Origin: Streptomyces sp. SAI-135
GTDB taxonomy: Bacteria > Actinomycetota > Actinomycetes > Streptomycetales > Streptomycetaceae
Length of the DNA stretch: 64,000 nt
Reading direction: 5' to 3'
NCBI RefSeq assembly: GCF_029893805.1
Contig: NZ_JARXYP010000002.1
Span: 1,116,001 to 1,180,000, forward strand
The notes under the pieces are model-generated. The model did no database searches. It was not told the DNA's origin and saw only the letters and a program-made list of their open reading frames with translations. This document shows, piece by piece, positions 8,346 through 19,122 of this stretch. Every line of letters begins with the position of its first letter. Within the stretch, counting starts at the first letter, position 1. The position numbers were made by a program, and so were the translations under genes.

Positions 8346-8897
8346 ATGCGCACTGAACAGCTACTTCTCCGCTCCGGCCTGACCGTCGCGGCCGTCGCCG
8401 CGCTGCCGCTCGCCCTGACCGCCGGGCCGGCCGCCGCGGCATCGGGCATCTCCGTGAGCACCTCCGGATCGACGGTCTCCGTCACCACCACGGCCTGCTC
8501 CCGCACCGCCGCCACCGGCGGCTGGGGCACCGCCTCGCTCCTCACCAGCAGCCAGGCGAACTTCAGCCAGGGCCGCCAGGTGGCCCTGTCGGGGACCACC
8601 TCGTTGCAGTCCGCGGCCTGGTCGAGCGTGAGCCCCGGGACGTACACCGTCATCGTGATGTGCGCCTACAACAACAGCACGGCGGGCACCCAGTCGATCA
8701 TCGTCTCGGGGTCGGCCACGCCCACGATCTCGGCGACGGCCACGGCTTCCCCGTCCCGCGGTGTGATGGGCGGCCTGGGCGGCGGCACCGAGGACTACGG
8801 CACCCTGACGCTGGTGGCCGGCGGCGGCCTGGTGGCGGTCGGCGCGGTGGCCGCCGGGTGGTTCCTGCGCCGCCGCTCGCGCCCGTACCGCCTCTGA
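8346..8897 (+). CDS. Small exported protein with C-terminal membrane anchor
   Basis: 183 aa. N-terminal signal peptide (LTVAAVAALPLALTAGPAAAA), a Ser/Thr-rich extracellular part with two cysteines (TTACSRT, VMCAYNN), a low-complexity stalk (SATPTISATATASPS), then a C-terminal transmembrane helix (LTLVAGGGLVAVGAVAAGWF) and the basic tail RRRSRPYRL. The architecture resembles sortase substrates but there is no LPXTG-type motif, so it is probably anchored only by its helix. Function unknown. Confidence 0.75.
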   Translation: MRTEQLLLRSGLTVAAVAALPLALTAGPAAAASGISVSTSGSTVSVTTTACSRTAATGGWGTASLLTSSQANFSQGRQVALSGTTSLQSAAWSSVSPGTYTVIVMCAYNNSTAGTQSIIVSGSATPTISATATASPSRGVMGGLGGGTEDYGTLTLVAGGGLVAVGAVAAGWFLRRRSRPYRL

Positions 8898-8899
8898 CG

Positions 8900-9451
8900 C
8901 TACGGCGCCTGTTCACCGGGCAGTTCGGCGAAGGCGTCCAGCGCCTCGGTGAGCCACTGCGTCCAGAAGGTCTCCAGCTCGATGCCCGCGCGCAGGACCA
9001 GGTGCTGAAGCCTGGCCTGCGCGCTGTCACTGCCGGGCGGGAAGTCGCGCTGCTCGATCTCCTCGTACTCGGCCAACTGCCGCCGATGGAGGTCGAGATG
9101 GCGGCGCAGGTCGGCTTCGAGGCCCTCGGTGCCGACGACGGCCGCCGCCCGCAGCCGCAGCAGCAGGGCGTCCCGGTGCGGCTTGGGGTCCTGCGCCGCG
9201 GCCGTCCAGCGTTCGAGTTCGGCGCGGCCCGCGGGCAGGACCTCGTACCTCTTCTTCTGCCCGCGGGTCGGCCGGTCCTCCGCGATGGCCCGGATGTGTC
9301 CCTCGGCCTCCAGTTTTCCCAGCTCGCGATAGATCTGCTGGTGCGAGGCCGACCAGAAGTAGCCGATCGACCTGTCGAACCGTCGGGTCAGGTCCAGCCC
9401 CGCCGACGGCCTTTCGAGCAGTGCGGTGAGGATCGCGTGCGGGAGTGACAT
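8900..9451 (-). CDS. PadR-family transcriptional regulator
   Basis: 183 aa. N-terminal winged helix (ILTALLERPSAGLDLTRRFDRSIGYFWSASHQQIYRELGKLEAEGHI) followed by the Vir-like alpha-helical dimerisation region of PadR-s2 proteins (LRRHLDLHRRQLAEYEEIE). It lies 22 bp downstream of the fadH-type gene on the same strand, so it is very likely cotranscribed and controls that operon, probably through the palindrome at 11547-11560. Confidence 0.9.
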   Translation of the reverse strand: MSLPHAILTALLERPSAGLDLTRRFDRSIGYFWSASHQQIYRELGKLEAEGHIRAIAEDRPTRGQKKRYEVLPAGRAELERWTAAAQDPKPHRDALLLRLRAAAVVGTEGLEADLRRHLDLHRRQLAEYEEIEQRDFPPGSDSAQARLQHLVLRAGIELETFWTQWLTEALDAFAELPGEQAP

Positions 9452-9473
9452 GGACTCATCCTAGGGACGGCCC

Positions 9474-11543
<2,070 letters not shown>

Positions 11544-11546
11544 TTA

Positions 11547-11560
11547 TGCAACTAGTTGCA
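11547..11560. promoter_or_regulatory. Palindromic operator upstream of fadH-padR
   Basis: TGCAACTAGTTGCA is a perfect 14-bp palindrome about 60 bp upstream of the fadH start, in an AT-richer stretch that should hold the promoter. With a padR gene as the next cistron, autoregulation of the operon by PadR through this site is the simplest reading. The MmyB-type gene ends at 11597 on the same strand, so it is outside this control. Confidence 0.6.
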
Positions 11561-11596
11561 CAAAGGAGCCCGGGTGATCCGGGCCACGTGGCGCCC

Positions 11597-12442
11597 TCAG
11601 GTGTCGGCCGTCCGGTCCGTGGGGGCCTCGGCCGCGGCGAGGCTGCCCAGCAGGGCGAGCGCCTGTTCCGACGGGCTGCCCGGCTCGGCCTGGTAGACGA
11701 CCAGCTGCTGGCCGGGGGCACTGTTGACGGTCAGCGCCTCGTAGTCGAGGGTCAGCTCACCGACCAGCGGATGCCGGAAACGTTTGCTCTCGCGGGTCTT
11801 GCGGCGGATGTCGTGGCGGGCCCAGAGCTCGCGGAACTCCTCGCTGCGCAGGGAGAGTTCACCGACCGTGGTGATCATCCGCGGGTCGTCGCGGGCGGCT
11901 TCGGCACCGGCCCGCAGCGCGGCCACGGTGTTCATGGCCACGGACTCCCAGTCCGGGTAGAAGTCCCGGGCGTCGGGGTCGAGGAAGACCAGTCGCGGCA
12001 GATCGCCGCTGTGGGCGTGGCCCGCGAACAGGGCGCCGCCCAGGACGTTGTGGGCGAGGACGGTCAGACAGCGGCCGAGCACCACGGCCGGGGTGCGGTG
12101 CCAGCCCGCCATCATCCGCAGCAGGGCGGGGCCGACCGCTTCCGGCCGCGGACGTGGCCTGCTCGCGGCGGGGCGGGCCAGGCGGTGCAGATGGTCGGCC
12201 GCGTCCTCCTCCAGGCCGAGGACCCGGGCCAGGGCGTCGACGACCTGCGCCGAGGGGTTGCGCTCGCGGCCCTGTTCCAGGCGGACGTAGTAGTCGGTGC
12301 TGACCCCAGCCAGCACCGCGACCTCCTCGCGGCGCAGGCCCGCCACCCGGCGCCGGCTCCCGGCCGGCAGCCCCGCGTCCTCGGGCCGTACCAGGGCGCG
12401 GCGGGCACGCAGGAAGAGGCCGAGCCGGTTGTCGGTGTCCAT
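11597..12442 (-). CDS. XRE-type regulator with MmyB-like ligand domain
   Basis: 281 aa. N-terminal helix-turn-helix (RRRVAGLRREEVAVLAGVSTDYYVRLEQGRERNPSAQVVDALARVLGL) and a C-terminal MmyB-like PAS-fold domain (LGRCLTVLAHNVLGGALFAG ... FLDPDARDFYPDWESVA ... RRKTRESKRFRHPLVGELTLDYE). Regulators of this type in Streptomyces commonly lie divergent from short-chain dehydrogenases and may sense a hydrophobic ligand. Here too the divergent neighbour is an SDR, its probable target. Confidence 0.92.
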   Translation of the reverse strand: MDTDNRLGLFLRARRALVRPEDAGLPAGSRRRVAGLRREEVAVLAGVSTDYYVRLEQGRERNPSAQVVDALARVLGLEEDAADHLHRLARPAASRPRPRPEAVGPALLRMMAGWHRTPAVVLGRCLTVLAHNVLGGALFAGHAHSGDLPRLVFLDPDARDFYPDWESVAMNTVAALRAGAEAARDDPRMITTVGELSLRSEEFRELWARHDIRRKTRESKRFRHPLVGELTLDYEALTVNSAPGQQLVVYQAEPGSPSEQALALLGSLAAAEAPTDRTADT

Positions 12443-12570
12443 ACCGTCGACCCTAGGTCCGGCCGCCGTCCCGCGGGAGTCCGCAAGGTGGCCGCGGTAC
12501 TCCTACGATCCGCTCTCCTCGGGGCGGTACGGCCTGGTCAGGGCCCTGCACCGGCCCCACCGTGGACGGC

Positions 12571-13338
12571 ATGACAGACACCTGGAACCTCACCCACCGC
12601 ATCGCGGTCGTCACCGGCGCGTCCAGCGGGATCGGCGCGGCCACGGCACGCCGCCTAGTCGCCGGCGGAGCGAGCGTCGCCCTGCTGGGCCGCCGCGAGG
12701 ACCGGCTCAAGGACCTGGCCGACGAGCTGGCCCGTACCGCCGACGGACGGATCCTGCCGGTCGCCGTGGACCTGACCGACGCCGAGGCGGTAGCGGGGGC
12801 GGCCGCCACCGTCACCGGGACGCTCGGCACCGTCGACCTGGTCGTGGCCAACGCCGGCGTCATGCTCGGCGCCCCCTTCGAACGGGCCGGGACCGACGAG
12901 TGGGACCGCATGATCGACGTCAACCTGCGGGCTCTGCTGCACACCGCCCGCGCCTTCACCGACGGCCTGCTCGCCACGGCCTCCGGCGGCGGCCGTGCGG
13001 ACCTCGTCCACGTCGGCTCGGTGGGCGGCCATCTCCTCTTCCCCGACTGGTCCGTCTACTGCGCCACCAAGGCGGCCGTCGCCCACCTCACGCGCAATCT
13101 GCGGGCCGAGCTCGGCCCGCGCGGGGTCCGGGTGAAGAACATCGAGCCCGGGGTCACGGCCACCGAGCTGGGCGCGGACATGCGGGACGCCGGGACCCGG
13201 GAGTCCCTGTCCCGTATGCGTGCCGGCCTGACGCCCCTGACCGCGACGGACATCGCGGAAGCCATCGCCTTCGCGGCGGCGGCCCCGCCGAACGTCAACG
13301 TCGCCGAGATGGTGGTGGTGCCGGTGCGGCAGGGCTGA
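12571..13338 (+). CDS. Short-chain dehydrogenase/reductase
   Basis: 255 aa. Classical SDR: NAD(P)-binding TGASSGIGAATA near the N-terminus, NAG at VVANAGVM, and catalytic Ser (VHVGSVGG) and Tyr-x-x-x-Lys (SVYCATKAA). RR in LLGRREDR after strand 2 suggests NADPH. Substrate unknown. Start uncertain: ATG 12571 or in-frame GTG 12562, neither with a good RBS. Divergent from the MmyB-type regulator. An imperfect inverted repeat, GGAGT at 12476 and ACTCC at 12499, in the gap is a candidate operator. Confidence 0.9.
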   Translation: MTDTWNLTHRIAVVTGASSGIGAATARRLVAGGASVALLGRREDRLKDLADELARTADGRILPVAVDLTDAEAVAGAAATVTGTLGTVDLVVANAGVMLGAPFERAGTDEWDRMIDVNLRALLHTARAFTDGLLATASGGGRADLVHVGSVGGHLLFPDWSVYCATKAAVAHLTRNLRAELGPRGVRVKNIEPGVTATELGADMRDAGTRESLSRMRAGLTPLTATDIAEAIAFAAAAPPNVNVAEMVVVPVRQG

Positions 13339-13385
13339 GCACCGGTCGGCCCGGCGCGCCCGCGGAAGTGCGGGGGACACCGGTC

Positions 13386-13426
13386 GGCCGGGCGCGCCCC
13401 CGGAAAAGACGAGGGCGCGCCCGGCC
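13386..13426. terminator. Strong bidirectional hairpin
   Basis: Perfect 14-bp arms (GGCCGGGCGCGCCC at 13386-13399 and its complement at 13413-13426) around a 13-nt loop. It lies between the converging ends of the SDR gene and the gene ending at 13446. No T-tract, as is usual for streptomycete terminators. Its left arm is also a near copy of 13343-13369 (ACCGGTCGGCCCGGCGCGCC). Confidence 0.75.
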
Positions 13427-13445
13427 ACGGCTGCGGTGCGGACGG

Positions 13446-13814
13446 TCAGCGGCTCTCCAGCCGCACATGCAGTTCCCGTTCCTGGTCGCCGGACGCCGAA
13501 GCGAGGTCCCGCACCGTGAACATCGAGTCCAGCGTCTCGCGAAGCCTCTCGATGGCCCAGTACCCGCCCTGCGCGTCGGCCTCCACGGAGGCCGACAACC
13601 GCGCGGGCGGGGGGCACGACCGCGCCTCGGTCACTTCGAAGGTCCCCAGCCACACCATCGGCCGGGTCTCGTGCAACTGCTGTGGCACCTCGTCGGCGCC
13701 CCGGTCCGACTCGAAGCACGTGTTCAGCGTGTCGAAGACGATCCGGGCGTCCTCCGCGCTGCATCCGCTGATCTCCAGCGAGACGGACTCGTCGTGCGCT
13801 CGCTCACGATCCAT
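13446..13814 (-). CDS. Hypothetical protein, 122 aa
   Basis: ATG 13814 preceded by a GAGAGGAGCG RBS. Soluble, acidic, no signal or membrane segment. Segments such as VSLEISGCSAEDARIVFDTLNTCF and MVWLGTFEV alternate strand and helix. The conserved-looking C-terminus reads FTVRDLASASGDQERELHVRLESR. No family recognised. The gap to the next gene upstream (start 14190, stop 13921) is 106 bp, so it may have its own promoter. Confidence 0.65.
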   Translation of the reverse strand: MDRERAHDESVSLEISGCSAEDARIVFDTLNTCFESDRGADEVPQQLHETRPMVWLGTFEVTEARSCPPPARLSASVEADAQGGYWAIERLRETLDSMFTVRDLASASGDQERELHVRLESR

Positions 13815-13920
13815 CGTGGTCGCTCCTCTCGTGGCGATGACCGGACCGCCGGGTTCCCCGCGAGCCGCGCCACACCCCCAGAAAAGCACCACCTTTCCCG
13901 GAGCACTACCGGCGACGGTG

Positions 13921-14190
13921 TCAGCGCGGAGGCCGGTCCCGGTGCGGGTCGAACAGCGGGACGGCGATTCCGGCAAGCACCAGCCCCGTGGCCACGAGGA
14001 TGCCCTCGGGCAGGGCCATGCCCGAGGCCAGGAGGGTCAGGGCGACGGCCAGGGTCCCCCAGGCGCCCGCGCGCCGGTACTCGCGGGGCCGGGCGGGACG
14101 GCCCGCGCCCAGCGCGCGGGCGAACCGCGGGTCGTCACGCTCCAGCCGTGCCGCGAGATCGATCAGGTGTTCGTCGTCGGGCGGGCGCAT
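13921..14190 (-). CDS. DUF3040-type small membrane protein
   Basis: 89 aa. N-terminal LIDLAARLERDDPRFARALGAG is the typical DUF3040 soluble part (ERxDPRFA). Two closely spaced hydrophobic helices follow (GTLAVALTLLASGMALPEG and ILVATGLVLAGIAVPLF), with a charged tail. Common in actinobacteria, function unknown. It starts 21 bp after the antiporter stop, so probably the same transcript. Confidence 0.85.
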   Translation of the reverse strand: MRPPDDEHLIDLAARLERDDPRFARALGAGRPARPREYRRAGAWGTLAVALTLLASGMALPEGILVATGLVLAGIAVPLFDPHRDRPPR

Positions 14191-14211
14191 GACTCCTCCT
14201 TCATACGGCCC

Positions 14212-15447
14212 CTAGCGTTCGGCGTCCGCCCCCAGCGCGGCGGAGACGGGCGCGGGTGCGGGGTCGTCCTCCTGCTTCCGGGCACGACGTGCACCCGGCG
14301 CCAGGGCCGGCAGTCGGGCCCGCCCCGCGGCCACGGGGCCGAGAACGGCCAGGATGAGGACATACCCGGCGATGAACGGCGCCAGACGTGCGTCGAGGCC
14401 CGCGCCGGCCGCCATCGCCCCGAGAACCAGGGCGAATTCACCACGGGCCAGGAGGGTCGCGGCAATGTCGGCGGCGGCCTGGGTGCCGTAGCCGTGCAGG
14501 CGGGCGACGAGCACGCCGGCGACGACGTTCATGACCACCGTCACGACGACCGCCGCGGCGACGGGCCCGGCGACCGACGTCAGGACGCCCGGGTCGACGG
14601 ACAGTCCGAAGGCGAAGAAGAAGATGGCGGCGAAGGCGTCACGCAGTGGATGCACCAGTCGGCGGATGCGGGGGCCGGAGGGTGTGCCGGCCAGGATCAG
14701 CCCCACCATGAAGGCGCCGATGGCGTCGGCGACGCCGAGCACCTCGGACACCCCGGCGACGAACACCGCGGCGCCGAGGAAGCTGATGACCAGGAGTTCG
14801 TCGTCCCGGACCTGCACCAGCCGGCCGATCCAGCGCGTCCCGTACCGGGCGGCGGCGGCCAGCACCAGCAGGAAACCGAAGGCCCTGCCCGCCTGGAGGA
14901 GCACCTCCACCGGGCCGCGCGCGCCGCTGACGACCGGCTGGAGCGCGGCGAGGTAGAGCGCGAGGAAGATGTCCTCCACCACGATCACGCCGAGGATCAG
15001 CCGGGTCTCGGGACGGCCGATCCGTCCCAGGTCGATGAGGACCTTCGTGACGATCGCGGACGAGGAGATGCCGAGGACCCCGGCGAGCACCAGCGCCTCA
15101 CGGCCGCCCCAGCCCAGCGCGAACCCGAAGCCGAGACCGGCGCCGACGTTCGCCACGAGGTAGATCCCGCCCGCCGCGAGCAGGCGCCGGCCGCCGGTGC
15201 GCAGGTCGTCGACGTGGAACTCCAGGCCCAGGTAGAAGAGCAGCAGCACCAGGCCGAGCGCCGAGAGCATCTCGAAGTCGTGCGCGTCCTCGACCAGGAC
15301 CGGGCCGGGGGTGTGCGGGCCGAGCAGGATGCCGGCGAGCATGAACAGCGGAATGGTCGGCAGTCCGATCCGGCCGCCGAGGCGGGCGAGGAAGGCGGCG
15401 GCCAGGAACGCGCCGCCCATCGCGAGGAGGGTGTCAGCGTGTCCCAC
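14212..15447 (-). CDS. CPA2-family cation:proton antiporter
   Basis: 411 aa, about 12 transmembrane helices. N-terminal LARLGGRIGLPTIPLFMLAGILLGPHTPG and LGLVLLLFYLGLEFHVDDLR are typical of KefB/GerN-type exchangers. No TrkA-N or TrkA-C regulatory domain is attached; the protein ends with a basic tail (RKQEDDPAP). It probably exchanges K+ or Na+ for H+ across the cytoplasmic membrane. First gene of a run with the DUF3040 protein downstream. Confidence 0.88.
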   Translation of the reverse strand: MGHADTLLAMGGAFLAAAFLARLGGRIGLPTIPLFMLAGILLGPHTPGPVLVEDAHDFEMLSALGLVLLLFYLGLEFHVDDLRTGGRRLLAAGGIYLVANVGAGLGFGFALGWGGREALVLAGVLGISSSAIVTKVLIDLGRIGRPETRLILGVIVVEDIFLALYLAALQPVVSGARGPVEVLLQAGRAFGFLLVLAAAARYGTRWIGRLVQVRDDELLVISFLGAAVFVAGVSEVLGVADAIGAFMVGLILAGTPSGPRIRRLVHPLRDAFAAIFFFAFGLSVDPGVLTSVAGPVAAAVVVTVVMNVVAGVLVARLHGYGTQAAADIAATLLARGEFALVLGAMAAGAGLDARLAPFIAGYVLILAVLGPVAAGRARLPALAPGARRARKQEDDPAPAPVSAALGADAER

Positions 15448-15621
15448 GGGTCACCTCGCCCGGGGGCGCGGAGGGACGGGCGTGCTGTGTTTCACGGGGA
15501 TGGATGCGCGATCTCCCTTTCTCCGGTGGGGTGTTCGTGCCACCGTCGCATCCGGCCCCCGGGGCCCGCCATCGGTGCCGACCCCCATTTCCGCGAGGGC
15601 CGGCACCCGCCCGTCAGGGGC

Positions 15622-16497
15622 TCAACTCCTGGTGAGGCGGTAGGTCTTGCTGTCCGTCAGGACACAGAAGCCGGGCGAGACGACGATCACCCGCAGGGTC
15701 CCGGTACGGCGGTCGTAGTCGATGCCCTCCGCCTCGAACTCGCCCGAGCAGGAGCTCCTGAGGGGCAGTTGGCGCAGTGCCGTGACATGCCCGGAGACGT
15801 TCGCCGAGCCGGTGGGGGCGGCGCTCAGGTCGATCTGGAGGAGCGGCTTGGTGTAGCCGAAGAGCGTGCCCGCCGGGTCGTCGGAGGAGCACAGCAGCCG
15901 GGTGGCGCTCAGGAAGTCGCAGCCCTGTACGTCCCGGACGGCGTGGTCGAGGGTGACGGTCGCCGCCTGCGGGAGGTTGGCCGAGGGCGAGGTGCTCGCG
16001 TTGACGCCGGGCGTCGGGAAGACCAGGAAGCGGGTCATGGTGCCCCACTCGCCGGAGAGCATCCACTGTCCGTCCGGCGAGACGGCGACCCAGGAGTTGT
16101 TGAGCGCCTCGCCCGGGCCGAGGGTGTGGACGTACTCGGACCAGGCCCCGTTCGGCGCCTGGACGCGGTACATCTTCGCGGTGCCGGAGTCGGCCTGGTA
16201 GGGCTCGATGTAGTGGCCGTCGTAGGAGGCGTCGGGGTCGCCCACGTGGTTCCAGCCGCGGGTGGAGACGCCGATCGGGATGGTGCCGATGCCGGTGTAC
16301 CGGTTGGCGGAACCGGCGGGGACCTCGACCGAGGTGAGGCCCTGGCTCTCGGTGAGCGGGTTGGCGCGGTCGGAACCGGCCTCGGTCCAGGTGTCCGCGG
16401 CGGAGGCCGGCGGTGCGGCGGCCAGGAGGGCCGTCGCGGTGAGGGTGACGAGGGCGGCGAGAACGGCGTGACAACGCTGTCTGGCGCGCAGGGGCAT
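15622..16497 (-). CDS. Secreted protein of unknown function (beta-propeller-like)
   Basis: 291 aa. ATG 16497 follows AGGAG by 6 nt and gives a Sec signal peptide (AVLAALVTLTATALLAAAPPASAAD). The mature protein has alternating strands with repeated motifs (NNSWVAVSPDGQWMLSGEWGTMTRFLVFPTP; VRDVQGCDFLSATRLLCSSDD; GIDYDRRTGTLRVIVVSP) that look like blades of a beta-propeller. It has four cysteines. No catalytic motif. Conserved type in Streptomyces, role unknown. Confidence 0.75.
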   Translation of the reverse strand: MPLRARQRCHAVLAALVTLTATALLAAAPPASAADTWTEAGSDRANPLTESQGLTSVEVPAGSANRYTGIGTIPIGVSTRGWNHVGDPDASYDGHYIEPYQADSGTAKMYRVQAPNGAWSEYVHTLGPGEALNNSWVAVSPDGQWMLSGEWGTMTRFLVFPTPGVNASTSPSANLPQAATVTLDHAVRDVQGCDFLSATRLLCSSDDPAGTLFGYTKPLLQIDLSAAPTGSANVSGHVTALRQLPLRSSCSGEFEAEGIDYDRRTGTLRVIVVSPGFCVLTDSKTYRLTRS

Positions 16498-16760
16498 GGA
16501 GGACTCCTGAGGCTCCTGGTGCGGGCGGTGAGCTGGGTCGGCGCACAGTCTGGCGCCCTGTTGCCGGCCATGTACAGGCCAATCGAATGAACAAGCGGTC
16601 TTCGTCACCCCGGCGCGCTTCACCGGACGCGCGCCCGCGTGTTGAGGGATGGTGGAAGAACACGACCGCGTGGTCACGGAGACGGTTGAACGCGGTAGAA
16701 CAAGGGGAGTCGGCACGGGGGTACGGCGTGCCGCGAGGACGGTCTAAGGCGGTTCGTGCA

Positions 16761-18842
16761 ATGGGTGCAGCCGGAATACCCGCGGCCGAGGGCGCAGAGC
16801 CCCCGCGCGGGGCGGTACGGCCGAGCGGGCTGCTCGACGAGTTGGGCATGGCCTCGGTGGTCCTGGACGCCGAGGGACGCATCGTGCTGTGGAGCCCGCA
16901 GGCCGAGGAGCTGTTCGGCTACAGCGCCCAGGAGGCGCTGGGACGGTACGCGGCCCACCTGATGATCCACGAGCAGCACGCCGACCTGGTCGTCAAGCTC
17001 TTCGCGGACGTCATGGAGACCGGCCAGAGCTGGGCCGGCGCGTTTCCCGTCCGGCGCAAGGACGGCGGCACCAGGCTGGTGGAGTTCCGCAACATGCGGC
17101 TGCTGGACGACCGCGGCGACGTCTACGCGCTCGGGCTGTGCGCCGACCAGTCGACCGTGCGCCGCCTGGAGCGGGACGTGGCCCTGTCGACCCGGATGGT
17201 CTCCCAGTCCCCGATCGGACTGGCCGTGCTGGACACCGAGCTGCGCTATGTCTCGGTGAACCCGGCCCTGGAGCAGATGAACGGCGTACCGGCCGCGGAT
17301 CACGTCGGGCGGAAGATCGGGGAGGTGCTGCCCCGTCTCGACGTGGCTGCCTTCGAGGCCGCCGCGGGCGAGGTGCTGCGGACCGGCAGGCCGCTGGTCG
17401 ACCAGCACACGGTCGGCCGTACGCCCGCGGATCCCGACTCCGACCACGCCTGGTCGGTCTCGCTGTACCGCCTGGAGGACGCGCTGGGGACCGTCCTCGG
17501 GGTGGCGGGCTCGGTCCTGGACGTCACCGAGCAGCATCTGGCGACCGTGGAGGCCGAGACCGCCCGGCGCCGCCTCGCACTCGTCGCCGACGCCTCCGCC
17601 CGCATCGGCACCACCCTCGACCTGGACCGCACCGCCCGCGAGCTGGCCGACGTGGCCGTGCCGGAGCTCGCCGACGTGGCGGCCGTGGACCTGCTGGAGG
17701 CGGTGGTCCAGGGCAGACCGAGCACCCTTCGGCCCACCGAACCCGCCGTGATGCGCCCCCTGGCCGTCGAGGCGTCCGGGGCTCCCGACGCCCTGGGCGC
17801 CGCCGATCCGCCCGGACGGGTCGCCCGGTACGCCCCCGAACGCCTGGTCACCGAGTGCGTGCGCACCGGGAGTCCGGTCCTGGTGGCCCAGGTCGGGCCC
17901 GACGACCTGGTCCGCATCGCCCGCTCACCGGAGGCGGCCGCGCTGCTGGCCAGGGCCGGGATGCACTCCTACCTGGCGGTTCCGCTGATCGCGCGCGGCG
18001 AGGTGCTCGGCGCCCTGGACCTCAAGCGCGTCCACAACCCGGAGCCCTTCGGCGAGGACGACCTGCTGCTGGCACGGGAGCTCGCGGCGCGCGCGGCGGT
18101 GCAGATCGACAACGCCCGCTGGTACCAGGACGCCCGCAACACCGCTCTCACCCTCCAGCGCAGTCTGCTGCCCAGCCACCCCTCCGTGACCGGCGGCCTG
18201 GAGGTCGCCTCCCGCTACCAGCCGGCGGGCGCCACCGCCGAGGTCGGCGGCGACTGGTTCGACGTGATCCCGCTGGGCGAGGGCAAGACCGCACTGGTCG
18301 TGGGCGATGTGATGGGCAGCGGCATCAACGCCGCCGCGACGATGGGCCGGCTGCGTACCGCGACGAACACGCTTGCCTCCCTCGACCTCGACCCGGCCCG
18401 GCTCCTCGAACACCTCGACCGGATCACCGAGGACCTGGACCACTCCATCGCCACCTGCGTGTACGCCGTGCACGACCCGCGGCTCGGGCAGTGCCGGATC
18501 GCCAACGCCGGGCATCTGCCCCCGGTGCGGGTGCGCCCCGGCCGCCCGCCCGAACTGCTCGAACTCCCCACGGGGGCGCCGCTGGGCGTGGGCGGTGTCG
18601 CCTTCTCCACGACCACCGTCGACCTCGCACCCGGTGACCGGCTCGTGCTGTACACGGACGGTCTCGTCGAGACCCGCCAGCATCCGCTCGACGAGCGTCT
18701 GGACGCGCTCCTCGACCTGCTCGACACCCCCGACGGGCCGCTGGAGGAGGTCTGCGACCTGCTGCTGCGCACCCTGCACCAGCCGGACAACACCGACGAC
18801 GTGGCACTGCTGATCGCACGGGTGCAGACGCCGACGCCCTGA
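16761..18842 (+). CDS. PAS-PAS-GAF SpoIIE-type protein phosphatase
   Basis: About 693 aa from ATG 16761; in-frame upstream codons are Arg-rich and unlikely coding, but the start is uncertain as the RBS is weak. Domains: PAS (about 28-135; IVLWSPQAEELFGYSAQEALG), PAS4 (about 150-255; DTELRYVSVNPALEQMNG), GAF (about 265-450; SYLAVPLIARGEVLGALDLKR), PP2C/SpoIIE (about 470-690). The metal-binding aspartates are present: VGGDWFDVIPL, VVGDVMGSG, LYTDGLVE, NTDDVALL. Such proteins dephosphorylate anti-anti-sigma factors in partner-switching cascades. No anti-sigma partner is adjacent. Confidence 0.93.
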   Translation: MGAAGIPAAEGAEPPRGAVRPSGLLDELGMASVVLDAEGRIVLWSPQAEELFGYSAQEALGRYAAHLMIHEQHADLVVKLFADVMETGQSWAGAFPVRRKDGGTRLVEFRNMRLLDDRGDVYALGLCADQSTVRRLERDVALSTRMVSQSPIGLAVLDTELRYVSVNPALEQMNGVPAADHVGRKIGEVLPRLDVAAFEAAAGEVLRTGRPLVDQHTVGRTPADPDSDHAWSVSLYRLEDALGTVLGVAGSVLDVTEQHLATVEAETARRRLALVADASARIGTTLDLDRTARELADVAVPELADVAAVDLLEAVVQGRPSTLRPTEPAVMRPLAVEASGAPDALGAADPPGRVARYAPERLVTECVRTGSPVLVAQVGPDDLVRIARSPEAAALLARAGMHSYLAVPLIARGEVLGALDLKRVHNPEPFGEDDLLLARELAARAAVQIDNARWYQDARNTALTLQRSLLPSHPSVTGGLEVASRYQPAGATAEVGGDWFDVIPLGEGKTALVVGDVMGSGINAAATMGRLRTATNTLASLDLDPARLLEHLDRITEDLDHSIATCVYAVHDPRLGQCRIANAGHLPPVRVRPGRPPELLELPTGAPLGVGGVAFSTTTVDLAPGDRLVLYTDGLVETRQHPLDERLDALLDLLDTPDGPLEEVCDLLLRTLHQPDNTDDVALLIARVQTPTP

Positions 18843-19122
18843 GGGACGCACGGCACACCGTCACAGGTGCCCACGGTGATCGCGGCGGCCGCGGTCGGGT
18901 TCCGCCCGTCGGGCCTCGGGCGGCTGCGCCGGTACGACTGCGCGCACCGGCCTCCTCCTGCACCTCGCCCGCGGCCAAGTAGGCGGGGGGCCTCGCGACG
19001 GCGGCCGACGGGCTCAGAAAGGGCTCCCCGTCCCCGGCCCGCCACTCACGACCGCGGCACCTCGACCACCACCCCCGTCCCCAGCCGCACCCCTAGGAGC
19101 CCCCCGGCCCGTGCGGTCGGTG

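Noticed and set aside
13516-16590. A 1024-codon plus-strand frame spanning several genes.
   Set aside because: It covers the antiporter, DUF3040 and secreted-protein genes in antisense and has no recognisable domain.
16587-16760. Extended N-terminus of the PAS-GAF phosphatase from the first in-frame ATG.
   Set aside because: The added 58 residues are Arg/Ser-rich with no RBS near the ATG; ATG 16761 is a better fit to the domain start.
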